Positions 1-9,122 of a DNA stretch of 64,000 nucleotides are shown here, in pieces. The number at the start of each line of letters is the position of its first letter. The first letter of the stretch is position 1. Below the pieces are notes generated by a model. That model searched no databases, was not told the origin of the DNA, and was given only the letters and a program-made list of their open reading frames with translations. The translations under genes were made by a program, and so were the position numbers. The DNA comes from an uncultured Erythrobacter sp. (GTDB lineage Bacteria > Pseudomonadota > Alphaproteobacteria > Sphingomonadales > Sphingomonadaceae): assembly GCA_947501005.1 (NCBI GenBank), contig CANMTU010000001.1, positions 2,132,501 to 2,196,500 of the forward strand, given 5' to 3'.

Positions 1-305
1 GCCGGAATGGGGTTCCCGCCATTTTGAGAAAAAAAATCGAGACGCTGGAATTTTTATTCGGCCGTCCTGTCCGACCACCCTGATCGGCCGCATCTTGGCG
101 TCCTTGCAAACCCGTCACCGCATCCCGAACGGCGCGAAGCCATCCGGACTGCCCCTCCCCTGTCGCTACGGCAAGCCCTGACGCCTCCTCACCTTGTACG
201 CCGCCGCGCCGAGACCATTTGTCAAATTCGCGTGCCGAATTAAGAGGGTGCGGAACCGAAAATGGCAAAACACGTTTTTTGCCACGAAACTACGGAAGGG
301 GTCTT
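1..305. other. upstream region without a supported gene
   Basis: Apart from the phyR promoter at its right end I see no convincing gene here. An ATG on the minus strand at 22 could begin a gene running out of the left edge (Met-Ala-Gly-Thr-Pro-Phe-Arg), but there is no ribosome binding site and too little sequence to judge. A short A/T-rich stretch lies at 29-58. Confidence 0.5.
252..276 (+). promoter_or_regulatory. EcfG-type promoter of phyR
   Basis: GGAAC at 252-256 and CGTT at 273-276 are separated by 16 bases. This matches the alphaproteobacterial EcfG (general stress sigma factor) consensus of GGAAC, 16-17 bases, CGTT. It lies about 30 bases before the phyR start, so the expected transcript has a short leader. 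It implies positive autoregulation of the stress response by the sigma factor encoded at 3277. Confidence 0.85.
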
Positions 306-1097
306 ATGTCACTCGGTGACCAGATAGCCAGAAACTTGCCTTACCTGCGCCGCTATGCGCGGGCGCTGACCGGATCACAGGCAACCGGCGATGCATTCGT
401 CCGGGCGACGCTCGAAGCCGCCCTCGCGGACGAAAAGCTGAAGTCCTCGCTCGAAGGGGGCCGGGTGCCGCTGTACCGCGCGTTCAACAAGGTCTGGGCG
501 AGCGCCTATCTGGACGTGCCGGAAAGCCGCACCGAAGGTTCGCACGAAACCGCGGCGCAGGATCGCCTCAAGTCGATTACCCCGCTCAACCGCCAGGCGC
601 TGCTCCTGACCACGCTCGAGGATTTCTCGGTCGATCAGGCGGGCGAGATCATGGACCTCGATCCGTCCGAGATCGAAAGCCTCGTTCAGGAAGCGGTGCA
701 GGAAATCGATCGCGAATCCTCCACCAGTGTCCTCATCATCGAGGACGAGCCGCTGATCTCGATGCAGCTGGAAGACCTGGTGACGCAGTTGGGGCACGAA
801 GTGTGCGGCACCGCCGCCACGCGGACCCAGGCGCAGGAAGTCGTCGCAGAGAAGACGCCGGGCCTCGTCCTGGCAGATATCCAGCTGGCCGACGGGTCCT
901 CGGGCCTGGATGCGGTCGACGACATCCTCGCGATCGACAGCGTGCCGGTGATCTTCATCACCGCCTATCCCGAACGCCTGCTGACCGGCGACCGTCCGGA
1001 GCCGACCTATCTGGTCACCAAGCCGTTTCAGGAACAGACGGTTCGCGCCGCCATCAGCCAGGCACTGTTCTTCGGATCGAGCCGTCCGCTGAGCTGA
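306..1097 (+). CDS. phyR: PhyR, anti-anti-sigma response regulator of the general stress response
   Basis: 263 residues. The N-terminal ~135 residues form an EcfG-like sigma domain; residues ~141-255 form a receiver domain with acidic pocket Glu146/Asp147, phospho-acceptor Asp191 and conserved Lys239. In this family the phosphorylated protein uses its sigma-like domain to bind NepR and so release EcfG. The ATG at 306 follows GGAAGGGG; an in-frame TTG at 219 would place the promoter inside the coding region and is rejected. It converges on a histidine kinase gene and lies about 2 kb from nepR-ecfG, the usual alphaproteobacterial neighbourhood. Regulation is probably by EcfG itself, from the promoter just upstream. 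Confidence 0.95.
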   Translation: MSLGDQIARNLPYLRRYARALTGSQATGDAFVRATLEAALADEKLKSSLEGGRVPLYRAFNKVWASAYLDVPESRTEGSHETAAQDRLKSITPLNRQALLLTTLEDFSVDQAGEIMDLDPSEIESLVQEAVQEIDRESSTSVLIIEDEPLISMQLEDLVTQLGHEVCGTAATRTQAQEVVAEKTPGLVLADIQLADGSSGLDAVDDILAIDSVPVIFITAYPERLLTGDRPEPTYLVTKPFQEQTVRAAISQALFFGSSRPLS

Positions 1098-1120
1098 GCC
1101 GTCCCGCCAAGCAAAAGCAA

Positions 1121-1154
1121 AAGGCCGCCCAGTGCAGATCGGGCGGCCTTTTCG
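1121..1154. terminator. bidirectional intrinsic terminator between phyR and the kinase gene
   Basis: A perfect 10-base stem, AAGGCCGCCC pairing with GGGCGGCCTT around a 10-base loop, is followed by TTTTCGTTT on the plus strand. On the minus strand the hairpin is followed by TTTTGCTTTT. It sits between the convergent phyR and kinase genes and can serve both. Confidence 0.85.
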
Positions 1155-1229
1155 TTTGGCGGTGCCTAGGCGGGCAATCTCATGTGCTCGCAATCGGTCG
1201 CGCTAGGCGACCCTGCGCAATGCCACATC

Positions 1230-2843
1230 CTATTGCTTTTTGCTGCGCAGGGCGAACTCGCCATATTCGCGCACGGGGACCAGCAGGGCGCAATGCACCC
1301 CGCTCGGATCGAAATCGAGTTCGACGGGGTGGCGCAACTCGTGGGCGACGATCTTTTCGATGAGGTCGGTACCGAAGCCCCGGCTGGTCGGCTTGACGAC
1401 TTCGGGACCGCCGCTCTCGCGCCAGTCGATCATCGCCAGCGTCTCGCTACGCATGTCCCACTTCACCTCCACGCGTCCGTTCGGAACGCTCAGCGCGCCA
1501 TACTTGGTCGCATTGGTGGCGAGTTCGTGGATGGCCAGGCCGAGCGACAGGGCATCGTTGGGCGCCAGTTCCACATGCGGGCCTTCCAGCACGATCTCCT
1601 GATCGTCCTCGCGCGCATAGGGCGACAGTTCGACCTCCACGATCGAGCGCAGCGGCGTCGTCCCCCAGTCCGACTGGGTCAGCAGATCGTGGGTCGCGGA
1701 CAGGGCGCGTATCCGGTTGTCGATCCCCTCGGCGAACTCGTCGAGCGATTTCGCGCGCCGGCGGGTCATCGATACGATCGAGAGGACATTGGCCAGGGTA
1801 TTCTTCACCCGGTGGTTGAGCTCGCGGGTCAGCGAATTGCGGATCGAGTTCTGCTCGGCGAACCATTGCAGCGAGCGGTGATCCTCTTCCGCCTGCCTCG
1901 TCAGTAGCCGCGCGACCAGCGTCAGCAGGCTGGCGACGGCCAGCCCGAACAGCAGCGTAATCAGCGACAGGGGAGACAGGGCCGCATTGCGGCTGCTCTG
2001 CACCACGAGAAGCACCGAATGGTTGGCGAGATCGAGTTCGCGCGACACGGTCGCGCCGGTATCGCGCCATCTGCCTTGCTGTGCCATCAACTGGCTGCCC
2101 TCGCCCATCCGGTCGAACAGACGGATCGACAGGCTTTCCCCGTCTTCCGCCTCGGTCGCCATCGAGATGAACTGCGCGGCATCGAACGGACTGTAGATGA
2201 ACCCCTTCAACTGCCGCTGACCGCCCTGCCCGGCGAAGACCGGCATGTAGATGCTGAAGCCCGACGCCCCGCCCGCATTTTCCTGCTTGCGGTCGACGAT
2301 CCCGCTCGCCGTGGGGCGGTTGTCGCGCTCGGCCCGCTCTATCGCCTGGCGTCGCGACGGGTCGCTTGCAAGGTCGAAGCCCAGCATCCGCCGGTTCCGG
2401 GTCGTGTTTGGATACAGATACAGGACCGGCAACAGGTTCTGGCGCGGGACGGCCGCAAGGGAAGGCGCAATGCGCTGCACTCCCACCCGCCCGGCATTGA
2501 GCTGCCGTTCGAGTTGCGGGACTTCGCCCGCGGTGATCGCGGGCGCCCAGCCAATGCCTTCCGCTCCGCGGTAATCGGCATCGAGGCGCAGTTCGGATAC
2601 GAAGCGGCGGAACAGTTCGGGCGTCACCTCCTGCTGGGCGCCGAACAGGGCGGCCCCGGCGCGCAGATAGGCGGAGTTCGAGAACACCCGGCGCTCGATA
2701 GCGTCCGAGATCGACTGGGCCTTGCGGTTCAATTCGGCCGCTTCCTGCATCCGTTCGCTGCGTTCGATGGCGAACACGCTCAGGATCGTTATCGCGGTTA
2801 TCAGCAAGAAGATCAGCAGCGGCACGGCGCGTGGATATTCCAC
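1230..2843 (-). CDS. membrane CHASE-domain HWE histidine kinase, probable PhyR kinase (PhyK-like)
   Basis: About 537 residues from the chosen GTG. A membrane helix (residues ~7-25) is followed by a periplasmic CHASE-type sensor (~45-280), a second helix (~290-313) and an HWE-family kinase core. The core has phospho-acceptor His344 in ELNHRVKNTLAN, the N-box HELATNATKYG and the family Trp-x-Glu in WRESGG. HWE kinases next to phyR typically control PhyR phosphorylation, so this is the likely sensor for the locus; the ligand is unknown. The start is uncertain: the frame stays open and protein-like upstream for at least 35 codons, without an obvious ATG. It could instead be a phosphatase-biased PhyR partner. 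Confidence 0.85.
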   Translation of the reverse strand: MEYPRAVPLLIFLLITAITILSVFAIERSERMQEAAELNRKAQSISDAIERRVFSNSAYLRAGAALFGAQQEVTPELFRRFVSELRLDADYRGAEGIGWAPAITAGEVPQLERQLNAGRVGVQRIAPSLAAVPRQNLLPVLYLYPNTTRNRRMLGFDLASDPSRRQAIERAERDNRPTASGIVDRKQENAGGASGFSIYMPVFAGQGGQRQLKGFIYSPFDAAQFISMATEAEDGESLSIRLFDRMGEGSQLMAQQGRWRDTGATVSRELDLANHSVLLVVQSSRNAALSPLSLITLLFGLAVASLLTLVARLLTRQAEEDHRSLQWFAEQNSIRNSLTRELNHRVKNTLANVLSIVSMTRRRAKSLDEFAEGIDNRIRALSATHDLLTQSDWGTTPLRSIVEVELSPYAREDDQEIVLEGPHVELAPNDALSLGLAIHELATNATKYGALSVPNGRVEVKWDMRSETLAMIDWRESGGPEVVKPTSRGFGTDLIEKIVAHELRHPVELDFDPSGVHCALLVPVREYGEFALRSKKQ

Positions 2844-2930
2844 AAGCCAGCGCTTGCCGCGTGCCCGCCTTTGTGTATCTGAATGAACCAGCTTGCCTCT
2901 CGCTTGGAGTTGTGCGCGTGTTTCGTTAGT

Positions 2931-2954
2931 AACAATGACCTGCCGGTTAGTTCC
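2931..2954 (-). promoter_or_regulatory. possible divergent EcfG-like promoter of the kinase gene
   Basis: On the minus strand GGAAC (2954-2950) is followed 15 bases later by TGTT. Spacing is one base shorter than in the two clear EcfG promoters of this locus and the first base of the -10 differs. It points at the kinase gene, whose chosen start is about 90 bases downstream. Confidence 0.35.
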
Positions 2955-2983
2955 ATGGGTCCGGGGTGTGCGAAACAGGCGCT

Positions 2984-3008
2984 GGAACCTTATGGGACGG
3001 TTTGCGTT
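2984..3008 (+). promoter_or_regulatory. EcfG-type promoter of nepR-ecfG
   Basis: GGAAC at 2984-2988 and CGTT at 3005-3008 are spaced by 16 bases, the same geometry as the phyR promoter. Transcription would begin around 3015-3020 and run into nepR and ecfG, giving autoregulation. Confidence 0.85.
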
Positions 3009-3094
3009 GGAAGCTAACTTGTGGGATCGAAATTTTTGGACCGGATATGCCGATGATGCGCTTCGGGACCAGATTGAAGGACGCTTTTGCGAAT

Positions 3095-3277
3095 ATGACC
3101 GATCGAAAAAGTTCTGACAGCGCGCGCAAGCCCGCTGGAAGAAATGACGCGGGAAATGCGGCTAAGAAAAACCCGGAATGGGCCAATGGACTGCGGCAAT
3201 TATACGATTCGGTGGTCGAGGAACCGCTGCCGGATCAATTCAGGGATCTCCTTTCCCAACTGGATAGTCGGACCTGA
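3095..3277 (+). CDS. nepR: NepR, anti-sigma factor of EcfG
   Basis: 60 residues from the ATG at 3095. The C-terminal half carries the NepR signature LRQLYDSVVEEPLPDQF followed by RDLLSQL, the amphipathic helices that clamp the sigma factor or, after stress, phosphorylated PhyR. The N-terminal half is charged and Lys/Arg/Ala-rich, typical of the disordered NepR tail. In-frame ATGs at 3048 and 3056 would add about a dozen residues and cannot be excluded. The stop codon overlaps the ecfG start as TGATG, indicating translational coupling of sigma and anti-sigma factor. Confidence 0.92.
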   Translation: MTDRKSSDSARKPAGRNDAGNAAKKNPEWANGLRQLYDSVVEEPLPDQFRDLLSQLDSRT

Positions 3278-3885
3278 TGGAGGCTGAGACGAGGACGGCT
3301 TCCGAGAAAGCCGATTTCAAGAAGGAACTGACCGACGTCGTCCCGCATCTGCGTGCCTTCGCGCGCGGCTTGTGCGGCCGTGCCGACATGGCGGACGATC
3401 TCGTGCAGGAAACGTTGCTCAAGGCGTGGGCCGCGCAGGAACGCTTCCAGCCCGGCACCAGCATGCGGGCGTGGACCTTCGTGATCCTGCGCAACGCCTA
3501 TCTCACCGATATGCGGCGCAACCGCTTCCGCGGCGACTATGACGAGACCGTGGCCGAACGCGTCCTGACCGCGCCGGCGGGCCAGGAGGAACCGATCCAC
3601 CTGTCAGACATGCACCGTGCGTTGCTCACCCTTCCGCCCGAACGGCGCGAGGCGTTGTTGCTGGTGGGTGCGGGCGGCTTTTCCTACGAAGAGGCGGCGA
3701 ATATCTGCGGCTGCGCGGTCGGCACGATCAAGAGCCGGGTGGGCCGCGCGCGGGCCGCGCTCAACGCCATGCTCACGGACGGCAGCATCCCGCAACGCTC
3801 GGTTGACGATGCGGCGGCACATCGCGCCATCCTCGAGGAGCTGGACGATGTCGCGGCCGGCAATGGCGCCGCCTCGCGCAGCTAG
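3277..3885 (+). CDS. ecfG: EcfG, general stress response sigma factor
   Basis: 202 residues with the two ECF sigma regions. Region 2 is centred on DDLVQETLLKAWA, with the -10-recognition segment around MRAWTFVILRNAYLTDMRR. Region 4 lies around LPPERREALLLVGAGGFSY and ends in the recognition helix VGTIKSRVGRAR. It directs RNA polymerase to GGAAC/CGTT promoters, two of which stand in front of phyR and nepR in this window. Held inactive by NepR and freed by phosphorylated PhyR. Cotranscribed with nepR through a one-base overlap. Confidence 0.93.
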   Translation: MEAETRTASEKADFKKELTDVVPHLRAFARGLCGRADMADDLVQETLLKAWAAQERFQPGTSMRAWTFVILRNAYLTDMRRNRFRGDYDETVAERVLTAPAGQEEPIHLSDMHRALLTLPPERREALLLVGAGGFSYEEAANICGCAVGTIKSRVGRARAALNAMLTDGSIPQRSVDDAAAHRAILEELDDVAAGNGAASRS

Positions 3886-3945
3886 GCGGCACCCGGCGGT
3901 GCCCGCCCTCCCCTCGTTGACCCGACAGCCGGCCCCCGGCCGTCC

Positions 3946-5124
3946 ATGAACGAGCCGCGCCCGCCCGAGGGCGAGGACGCGCCGGACCGGGCGGAGGCGG
4001 ACATGCCCCTGCGCCTTGCGCAGCAGGAGCATCGGCTGATGTCCGTGCTCGTCGTGCTGATCGGCATGGGCCTGTTCCTGGCGACGCCGTTCGTGCTGTC
4101 GATCGGCTCGGTCGTCTTCCTGCCCGTCGTCACCGCGGTCATTCTGACCGTCATCCTGTCCCCCCTGGCGGACAAGCTGCATGGCTGGGGCGTTCCCAAT
4201 GCGCTCGCATCGCTGATCGCGCTGCTGACCTTCTTCGCCATTCTCGTCGCAGCGCTCGGCCTCATCCTCCAGCCGGCGATCGCCCTGTTCGACGGTCTGC
4301 CCCAATTGCTGGATCAGGTGGGATCGCGGTTCAGCCAGTTGCGCGACCAGTTCGCCTGGATCGGTCAGATCAATCAGCAATTGGGCGAGATCACCAACAG
4401 CTCGGACACGCGCGAGGTCGTCCTCGCCACGCCGAGCTTTCTGGAGGAACTGGCCTTCGCGACGCCCAGCGTGGTGATCGAATCCATCCTCACCCTGCTG
4501 ATGGCGTTCTTCATGATCGAGGCTCGCGTCCGCCTCCGCCAGAAACTGCTGCTCGGGCGGACCAATTTCGGCACCAGCATCAAGGCCGCCCGCGTCCTGC
4601 GCGAAGTGCAGGACCGGGTCGCGGCGTATATTCTCACGGTCGGCTGGATCAACGTGCTGGTGGGGATCATCGTGACGATCGGTGCCTGGGCGATGCGGAT
4701 CGAGGCGCCGATCATGTGGGGCGGCCTCGCGACGATCCTCAACTTCCTGCCCTATATCGGACCCACGGTGATGATCGGCCTGTTGGCCCTGTTCGGCATC
4801 GGAACCAGCGAGACGGTGCTGCTCGGCCTATTGCCGGCGCTCGCCTATCTCGGGTTGCATGCGGTCGAGGCGAATGTGTTCACCCCGTCGATCCTCGGCA
4901 AGCGGTTCACCATGAACCCGGTGATGATCCTGATCGCGCTGTCCTATTTCACCTGGATCTGGGGCGTTTTGGGGGCGCTGCTGTCGGTCCCGATCCTGCT
5001 GATCCTCACCGCCCTGTTCGATCACATCGGGCGGCCCAACCTCGTCGGTTTCATCTTCGGCGAACCGCTGTTTCCCGCCGAATATCTCGAGGAACTGGGC
5101 GAGGAAAACGCCGAGCCGGAATGA
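3946..5124 (+). CDS. AI-2E family (PF01594-type) membrane transporter
   Basis: 392 residues with about eight predicted membrane helices and a hydrophilic N-terminus of ~30 residues. The C-terminal pattern NFLPYIGP ... LGKRFTMNPVMILI is characteristic of the AI-2E/TqsA/PerM exporter family. Members include quorum-signal exporters and sodium/proton antiporters, so the substrate cannot be named. The ATG at 3946 lies 60 bases after ecfG with no terminator seen between them, so it may be cotranscribed with the sigma factor. A weak inverted repeat (5127-5156) follows the gene. Confidence 0.85.
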   Translation: MNEPRPPEGEDAPDRAEADMPLRLAQQEHRLMSVLVVLIGMGLFLATPFVLSIGSVVFLPVVTAVILTVILSPLADKLHGWGVPNALASLIALLTFFAILVAALGLILQPAIALFDGLPQLLDQVGSRFSQLRDQFAWIGQINQQLGEITNSSDTREVVLATPSFLEELAFATPSVVIESILTLLMAFFMIEARVRLRQKLLLGRTNFGTSIKAARVLREVQDRVAAYILTVGWINVLVGIIVTIGAWAMRIEAPIMWGGLATILNFLPYIGPTVMIGLLALFGIGTSETVLLGLLPALAYLGLHAVEANVFTPSILGKRFTMNPVMILIALSYFTWIWGVLGALLSVPILLILTALFDHIGRPNLVGFIFGEPLFPAEYLEELGEENAEPE

Positions 5125-5182
5125 TTACGCCCGCCGCCGGTTAGGGCGACGGGCGTGTCGTATCATCCGATCATATCGGCGC

Positions 5183-5794
5183 TTAGCCGGGATATTTCCA
5201 GGTCGTGCCACGCGCAAGGTTCTCGCTCGCGAAGCTCCAGTTGAGCTTGTCCATCACGGCCTCGAGATATTTCGGGCGGGCATTCTGATGGTCGAGATAA
5301 TAGGCGTGTTCCCACAGGTCGATCGTCAGCAGGGGGTTCACGCCCTCCTGATCGGCCAGCGTATCGCCGTCATGGGTTTCCATGATGGTCAGCTCGCCGT
5401 TCTTTTCCGCCAGCCAGACCCAGCCGCTGGCGAAGTGGCCCGCGCCGCGCTCTTTCAGCTTGTCCTTCAACTCGTCCGCCGAGCCGAACGCGCTCTTGAT
5501 CATCGAGGCGAGTTCGTCGGACGGCGAGGTCTCGGTTTCGGCCAGCGAATGCCAGTAGAAGCCGTGGTTCCAGCTCTGCGCCGAATTGTTGAACAGGCCC
5601 TGGTCGCTGCCGCGCGCCGAGGCGACGACTTCGATCAAGGACTGGTCCGCCTTGTCGCTGCCTTCGAGGGCCGCATTGGTCTTGTCGATATAGGCCTTGT
5701 GGTGCTTGCCGTGGTGATAGCTCAAGGTTTCTGCCGAGACGGCCGGTTCGAGAGCGGTGTCTTCGTATGGAAGATCGATGAGTGCGAATGCCAT
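5183..5794 (-). CDS. sodB: superoxide dismutase, Fe/Mn family
   Basis: 203 residues. It begins MAFALIDLPYEDTALEPAVS and contains the metal ligands in YHHGKHH, WNHGFYW and DLWEHAYYLDHQN. It converts superoxide to oxygen and hydrogen peroxide in the cytoplasm. The Ala-Gln-Ser-Trp-Asn context and overall length resemble iron-type bacterial enzymes, though metal choice cannot be settled by eye. The ATG at 5794 is preceded by AGGGGA; longer upstream reading frames are not supported. Convergent with the AI-2E family gene and divergent from glmM. No EcfG-type promoter was found upstream despite the nearby stress locus. Confidence 0.95.
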   Translation of the reverse strand: MAFALIDLPYEDTALEPAVSAETLSYHHGKHHKAYIDKTNAALEGSDKADQSLIEVVASARGSDQGLFNNSAQSWNHGFYWHSLAETETSPSDELASMIKSAFGSADELKDKLKERGAGHFASGWVWLAEKNGELTIMETHDGDTLADQEGVNPLLTIDLWEHAYYLDHQNARPKYLEAVMDKLNWSFASENLARGTTWKYPG

Positions 5795-5969
5795 GATATG
5801 GTCCCCTGACGGTTGTGAATTGATAATGACGTGGTTCGATAAACCAACGGGCGGGATGCGCAACGGTTGCATCCGGGCCGACAAGGCGCACGAAAAGAGC
5901 GACCGCACCCCTTTTCATCCCTCTCGTGGCGCGGCAGAGACCACTGAGTGAAGATCGCATGGAGCAGGC

Positions 5970-7307
5970 ATGGCACGCAAGTTTTTCGGGACGGACGGTA
6001 TTCGCGGGCGCACCAATGAAGGCGTGATGACCGCGGCGATGGCGATGAAGGTCGGGCAGGCGGCAGGCACGCATTTCCTGCGCGGCGGGCACCGCCACCG
6101 GGTCGTGATCGGCAAGGATACCCGCCTGTCGGGCTACATGATGGAAAGCGCACTGGTCGCCGGCTTCACCAGTGTCGGCATGGACGTCGTGATGACCGGT
6201 CCACTGCCGACCCCTGCGATCGCCATGCTGACGCGCGAGATGCGCGCCGATCTCGGAGTGATGATCTCCGCCAGCCACAATCTGTTCGAGGATAACGGTA
6301 TCAAGCTGTTCGGCCCGGACGGCTTTAAACTGTCCGACGAGGCGGAGACCGCCATAGAATTGCTGCTGGAGCAGGAGCCGTTGCTGGTCGAGGCATCGCG
6401 AATCGGCCGTGCCCGCCGGATCGACGATGCGCGCGGGCGCTATATCCACGCGGTCAAGCAATCGGTTTCGAGCGACGTCCGGTTCGACGGCCTGAAGGTC
6501 GTGGTCGATTGCGCGCATGGCGCCGCCTATCAGGTCGCCCCTGCCGCGATCTGGGAACTGGGTGCGGATGTGGTCGCCATGGGGGTCGAACCCGATGGCA
6601 CGAACATCAACCACGAGGTCGGCTCGACCGCGCTCGATGCGATCTGCACTCGCGTGGTCGAGGAAGGGGCGGATATCGGCATCGCACTGGATGGCGATGC
6701 CGACCGGCTGATCGTGATCGACGAGAAGGGCAAACCGGTCGATGGCGACCAGATCATGGCCCTCATCGCCACAAGGCTGAAAGCGCGCGAGGCGCTGACC
6801 GGCGGCGGCGTGGTCGCGACGGTAATGAGCAATCTCGGCCTCGAACGCTACCTCCAGGGCGAAGGCCTGACGCTGGAGCGGACCAAGGTCGGCGATCGCT
6901 ACGTGCTGGAACGCATGAAGGAAGGCGGCTTCAATGTCGGCGGCGAGCAGTCGGGCCACATGATCCTGCTCGACCATGCGACCACGGGCGACGGCACCAT
7001 TGCCGCGATGCGGGTGCTCGCCAGCCTCGTGCGGTCGGGCCGCCCGGCGAGCGAACTGCTCGACGTGTTCGATCCGGTCCCGCAATTGCTCAAGAACGTG
7101 CGCTTTTCGGGCGGCAAGCCGCTGGAGGACAAAAACGTCAAGGCCTGCATCGCCGATGCGGAAAGCGAGCTGGCCGGGTCCGGGCGGCTGGTCATCCGTC
7201 CGTCCGGCACCGAGCCGGTAATCCGCGTAATGGCCGAAGGCGACGATGCGGCGCAGGTGGAACGGGTGGTCGACCGCATCTGCGACGCGGTGCGGGCGGC
7301 GGCATGA
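5970..7307 (+). CDS. glmM: phosphoglucosamine mutase
   Basis: 445 residues, the usual length. It interconverts glucosamine-6-phosphate and glucosamine-1-phosphate for UDP-GlcNAc, hence peptidoglycan and lipopolysaccharide synthesis. Catalytic Ser102 lies in ISASHN, the metal loop is DGDADR, the sugar-binding loop GGEQSGH and the phosphate loop RPSGTEP. The ATG is preceded by GGAG at good distance. Its stop overlaps the thiD start as ATGA, so the two are translationally coupled. Confidence 0.97.
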   Translation: MARKFFGTDGIRGRTNEGVMTAAMAMKVGQAAGTHFLRGGHRHRVVIGKDTRLSGYMMESALVAGFTSVGMDVVMTGPLPTPAIAMLTREMRADLGVMISASHNLFEDNGIKLFGPDGFKLSDEAETAIELLLEQEPLLVEASRIGRARRIDDARGRYIHAVKQSVSSDVRFDGLKVVVDCAHGAAYQVAPAAIWELGADVVAMGVEPDGTNINHEVGSTALDAICTRVVEEGADIGIALDGDADRLIVIDEKGKPVDGDQIMALIATRLKAREALTGGGVVATVMSNLGLERYLQGEGLTLERTKVGDRYVLERMKEGGFNVGGEQSGHMILLDHATTGDGTIAAMRVLASLVRSGRPASELLDVFDPVPQLLKNVRFSGGKPLEDKNVKACIADAESELAGSGRLVIRPSGTEPVIRVMAEGDDAAQVERVVDRICDAVRAAA

Positions 7308-8122
7308 GCGACGATCCGGCAACGCGCAGAGCGCCGCCGCGCATCCTCTCGATCGCGGGGTCGGACAGTTCGGGCGGGGCCGGCATCCAGGCGGACCTCA
7401 AGACCATCACCATGCTGGGCGGCTACGGGATGACCGCGATCACTGCCCTCACCGTGCAGAACACCACCGGGGTCAGCGCGGTCGAGGCGATGACGCCCGA
7501 TTTCATCGCCGCCCAGATCGCGGCCTGCGTCTCCGACATTGGGGTGGATGCGATCAAGATCGGCATGATCGGCAGCGCCGCCAATGCCGAGGCGGTCGAA
7601 AACGCCCTCACGGGGATCGACGCCCCGGTCGTGTTCGATCCCGTCATGGTCGCGACCAGCGGATCGGTGCTTGCCGACGAAGCGACCGTGCGCGTTTTCG
7701 GCGATCTGATGTCGGCCTGCCGCGTCGTGACGCCGAACCTGCCCGAACTCGCCGCCCTCACCGGGATCGCGTGCGACACCGAAGAGGCGATTTCGCGCGC
7801 GGCCGAAGCCCTGGTGGCGCGGCATGGCTGCGCCGTCCTCGCCAAGGGCGGCCATGCCGAGGGGGATATCGTGACCGATCGGCTGTTCGATCCCGAGGGA
7901 CGGCTCGCCAGCTTTTCCGACCCCCGGATCGAGACGCGGCATACCCATGGCACCGGCTGCACCGTGTCGGCCGCGCTTGCCACGATGCTCGGCTACAAAT
8001 TGCCGCTCGAACATTCGGTGCGGCTGGCCCGCCGCTTTACCCGCCAGGCGATCGAGCGGGCGCCGGGGTATGGCGCCGGGGCCGGTCCGCTGGGCCATCA
8101 GGCGGTGCGGTCGCCCGGCTGA
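7304..8122 (+). CDS. thiD: bifunctional hydroxymethylpyrimidine kinase/phosphomethylpyrimidine kinase
   Basis: 272 residues. The N-terminal substrate-binding motif is [16 protein letters not shown] and the C-terminal anion-hole and catalytic motif is [12 protein letters not shown], both diagnostic of the ThiD branch of the ribokinase fold. It phosphorylates hydroxymethylpyrimidine twice for thiamine synthesis. The start ATG overlaps the glmM stop by four bases; no other thiamine gene is present in the window. Confidence 0.95.
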   Translation: MSDDPATRRAPPRILSIAGSDSSGGAGIQADLKTITMLGGYGMTAITALTVQNTTGVSAVEAMTPDFIAAQIAACVSDIGVDAIKIGMIGSAANAEAVENALTGIDAPVVFDPVMVATSGSVLADEATVRVFGDLMSACRVVTPNLPELAALTGIACDTEEAISRAAEALVARHGCAVLAKGGHAEGDIVTDRLFDPEGRLASFSDPRIETRHTHGTGCTVSAALATMLGYKLPLEHSVRLARRFTRQAIERAPGYGAGAGPLGHQAVRSPG

Positions 8123-8134
8123 CGGCTTGGGAAG

Positions 8135-9031
8135 CTACGGCTTCAGGTCGTAGAAGCGGGAGATATGGTCCCACGCCTCGTCCGCCGTCTCGCACCAGCG
8201 GAACAGGTCGAGGTCCTTGCGCGAGATCGTGCCTTCCTCGGCCAGGGCGTCGAAATCCACCACGCGGGTCCAGAAATCCTTGCCGAACAGGAGGATCGGC
8301 ATCGGCTTCATCTTGCCGGTCTGGATCAGGGTGAGCAGTTCGAAGAATTCGTCGAACGTGCCGAACCCGCCGGGGAACACCGCCACCGCCTTGGCGCGCA
8401 GCAGGAAGTGCATCTTGCGCAGGGCGAAATAGTGGAAGTTGAGCGAGAGATAAGGCGTCACATACTGGTTGGGCGCCTGTTCGTGCGGCAGGATGATGTT
8501 GAGGCCGACGCTCTCGGCGCCCGCATCGCTCGCCCCCTTGTTGGCCGCTTCCATGATCGAAGGGCCGCCGCCCGAACACACGACGAATTGCCGCTTGCCG
8601 TTCTCGACGATCGAACGCTCGCTCGCCAGCCGCGCCAGATTATAGGCTTCGGCGTAGTATTTCGCCTTCTCGGCAAGCTTCTCGACGACGATGCGCTCGT
8701 CCTCGGGCAGGTCCTTCGCGCCGTCCAGCGCGGTTGCGACCGCCTCGGGCGGGGGAATGCGAGCGGACCCGTAGATCACCAGCGTCGAGCCGACGCCCGC
8801 CTCGTCGAGCAGCATTTCGGGCTTCAGCAATTCCAGCTGGAAGCGCACCGGGCGCAATTCCTCACGCAACAGGAAATCGGTGTCCTGAAACGCCAGGCGA
8901 TAGGCCGGGTGCAGTGTTTGCGGCGTCTGCTTGGGCTGGCTTTTCTCGAACTCGGCTTCTTCTTCGGCCGGATAGAACTTGCGGTCCGCCAGATCGCGGT
9001 CACCGTGGGGATGGTCGGGAATGTCGTTCAT
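8135..9031 (-). CDS. LOG family protein (lysine-decarboxylase-like Rossmann fold)
   Basis: 298 residues. The motifs SGGGPSIMEAANKGA and PGGFGTFDEFFE form the nucleotide-binding and catalytic signature (PGGxGTxxE) of LOG-type cytokinin riboside-5'-monophosphate phosphoribohydrolases. It is about 100 residues longer than the short LOG enzymes because of an N-terminal extension; bacterial long forms usually act on nucleotide monophosphates, and the true substrate is unknown. ATG at 9031 chosen as the first Met before the conserved body. Convergent with thiD with a 12-base gap. Confidence 0.85.
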   Translation of the reverse strand: MNDIPDHPHGDRDLADRKFYPAEEEAEFEKSQPKQTPQTLHPAYRLAFQDTDFLLREELRPVRFQLELLKPEMLLDEAGVGSTLVIYGSARIPPPEAVATALDGAKDLPEDERIVVEKLAEKAKYYAEAYNLARLASERSIVENGKRQFVVCSGGGPSIMEAANKGASDAGAESVGLNIILPHEQAPNQYVTPYLSLNFHYFALRKMHFLLRAKAVAVFPGGFGTFDEFFELLTLIQTGKMKPMPILLFGKDFWTRVVDFDALAEEGTISRKDLDLFRWCETADEAWDHISRFYDLKP

Positions 9032-9122
9032 CCCGGCGCGATAGGGGCGCACTCGGCGCACGACAAGCAGGAAGAAACGGTAGTGGCGGGCGGAACTCTG
9101 GCCGACATTCTTAAAGAGCGTC

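Noticed and set aside
1..22. Start of a minus-strand gene running out of the left edge
   Set aside because: Only seven codons are visible and there is no ribosome binding site.
219..305. 29-residue N-terminal extension of PhyR from TTG 219
   Set aside because: It would put the GGAAC/CGTT promoter inside the coding region; ATG 306 has a good ribosome binding site and matches the family start.
5127..5156. Terminator after the AI-2E family gene
   Set aside because: ACGCCCG/CGGGCGT can pair, but there is a large loop and no T-tract.
5370..7322. 650-codon open frame antisense to glmM and sodB
   Set aside because: It spans two well-recognised genes in the wrong frame and shows no conserved features.
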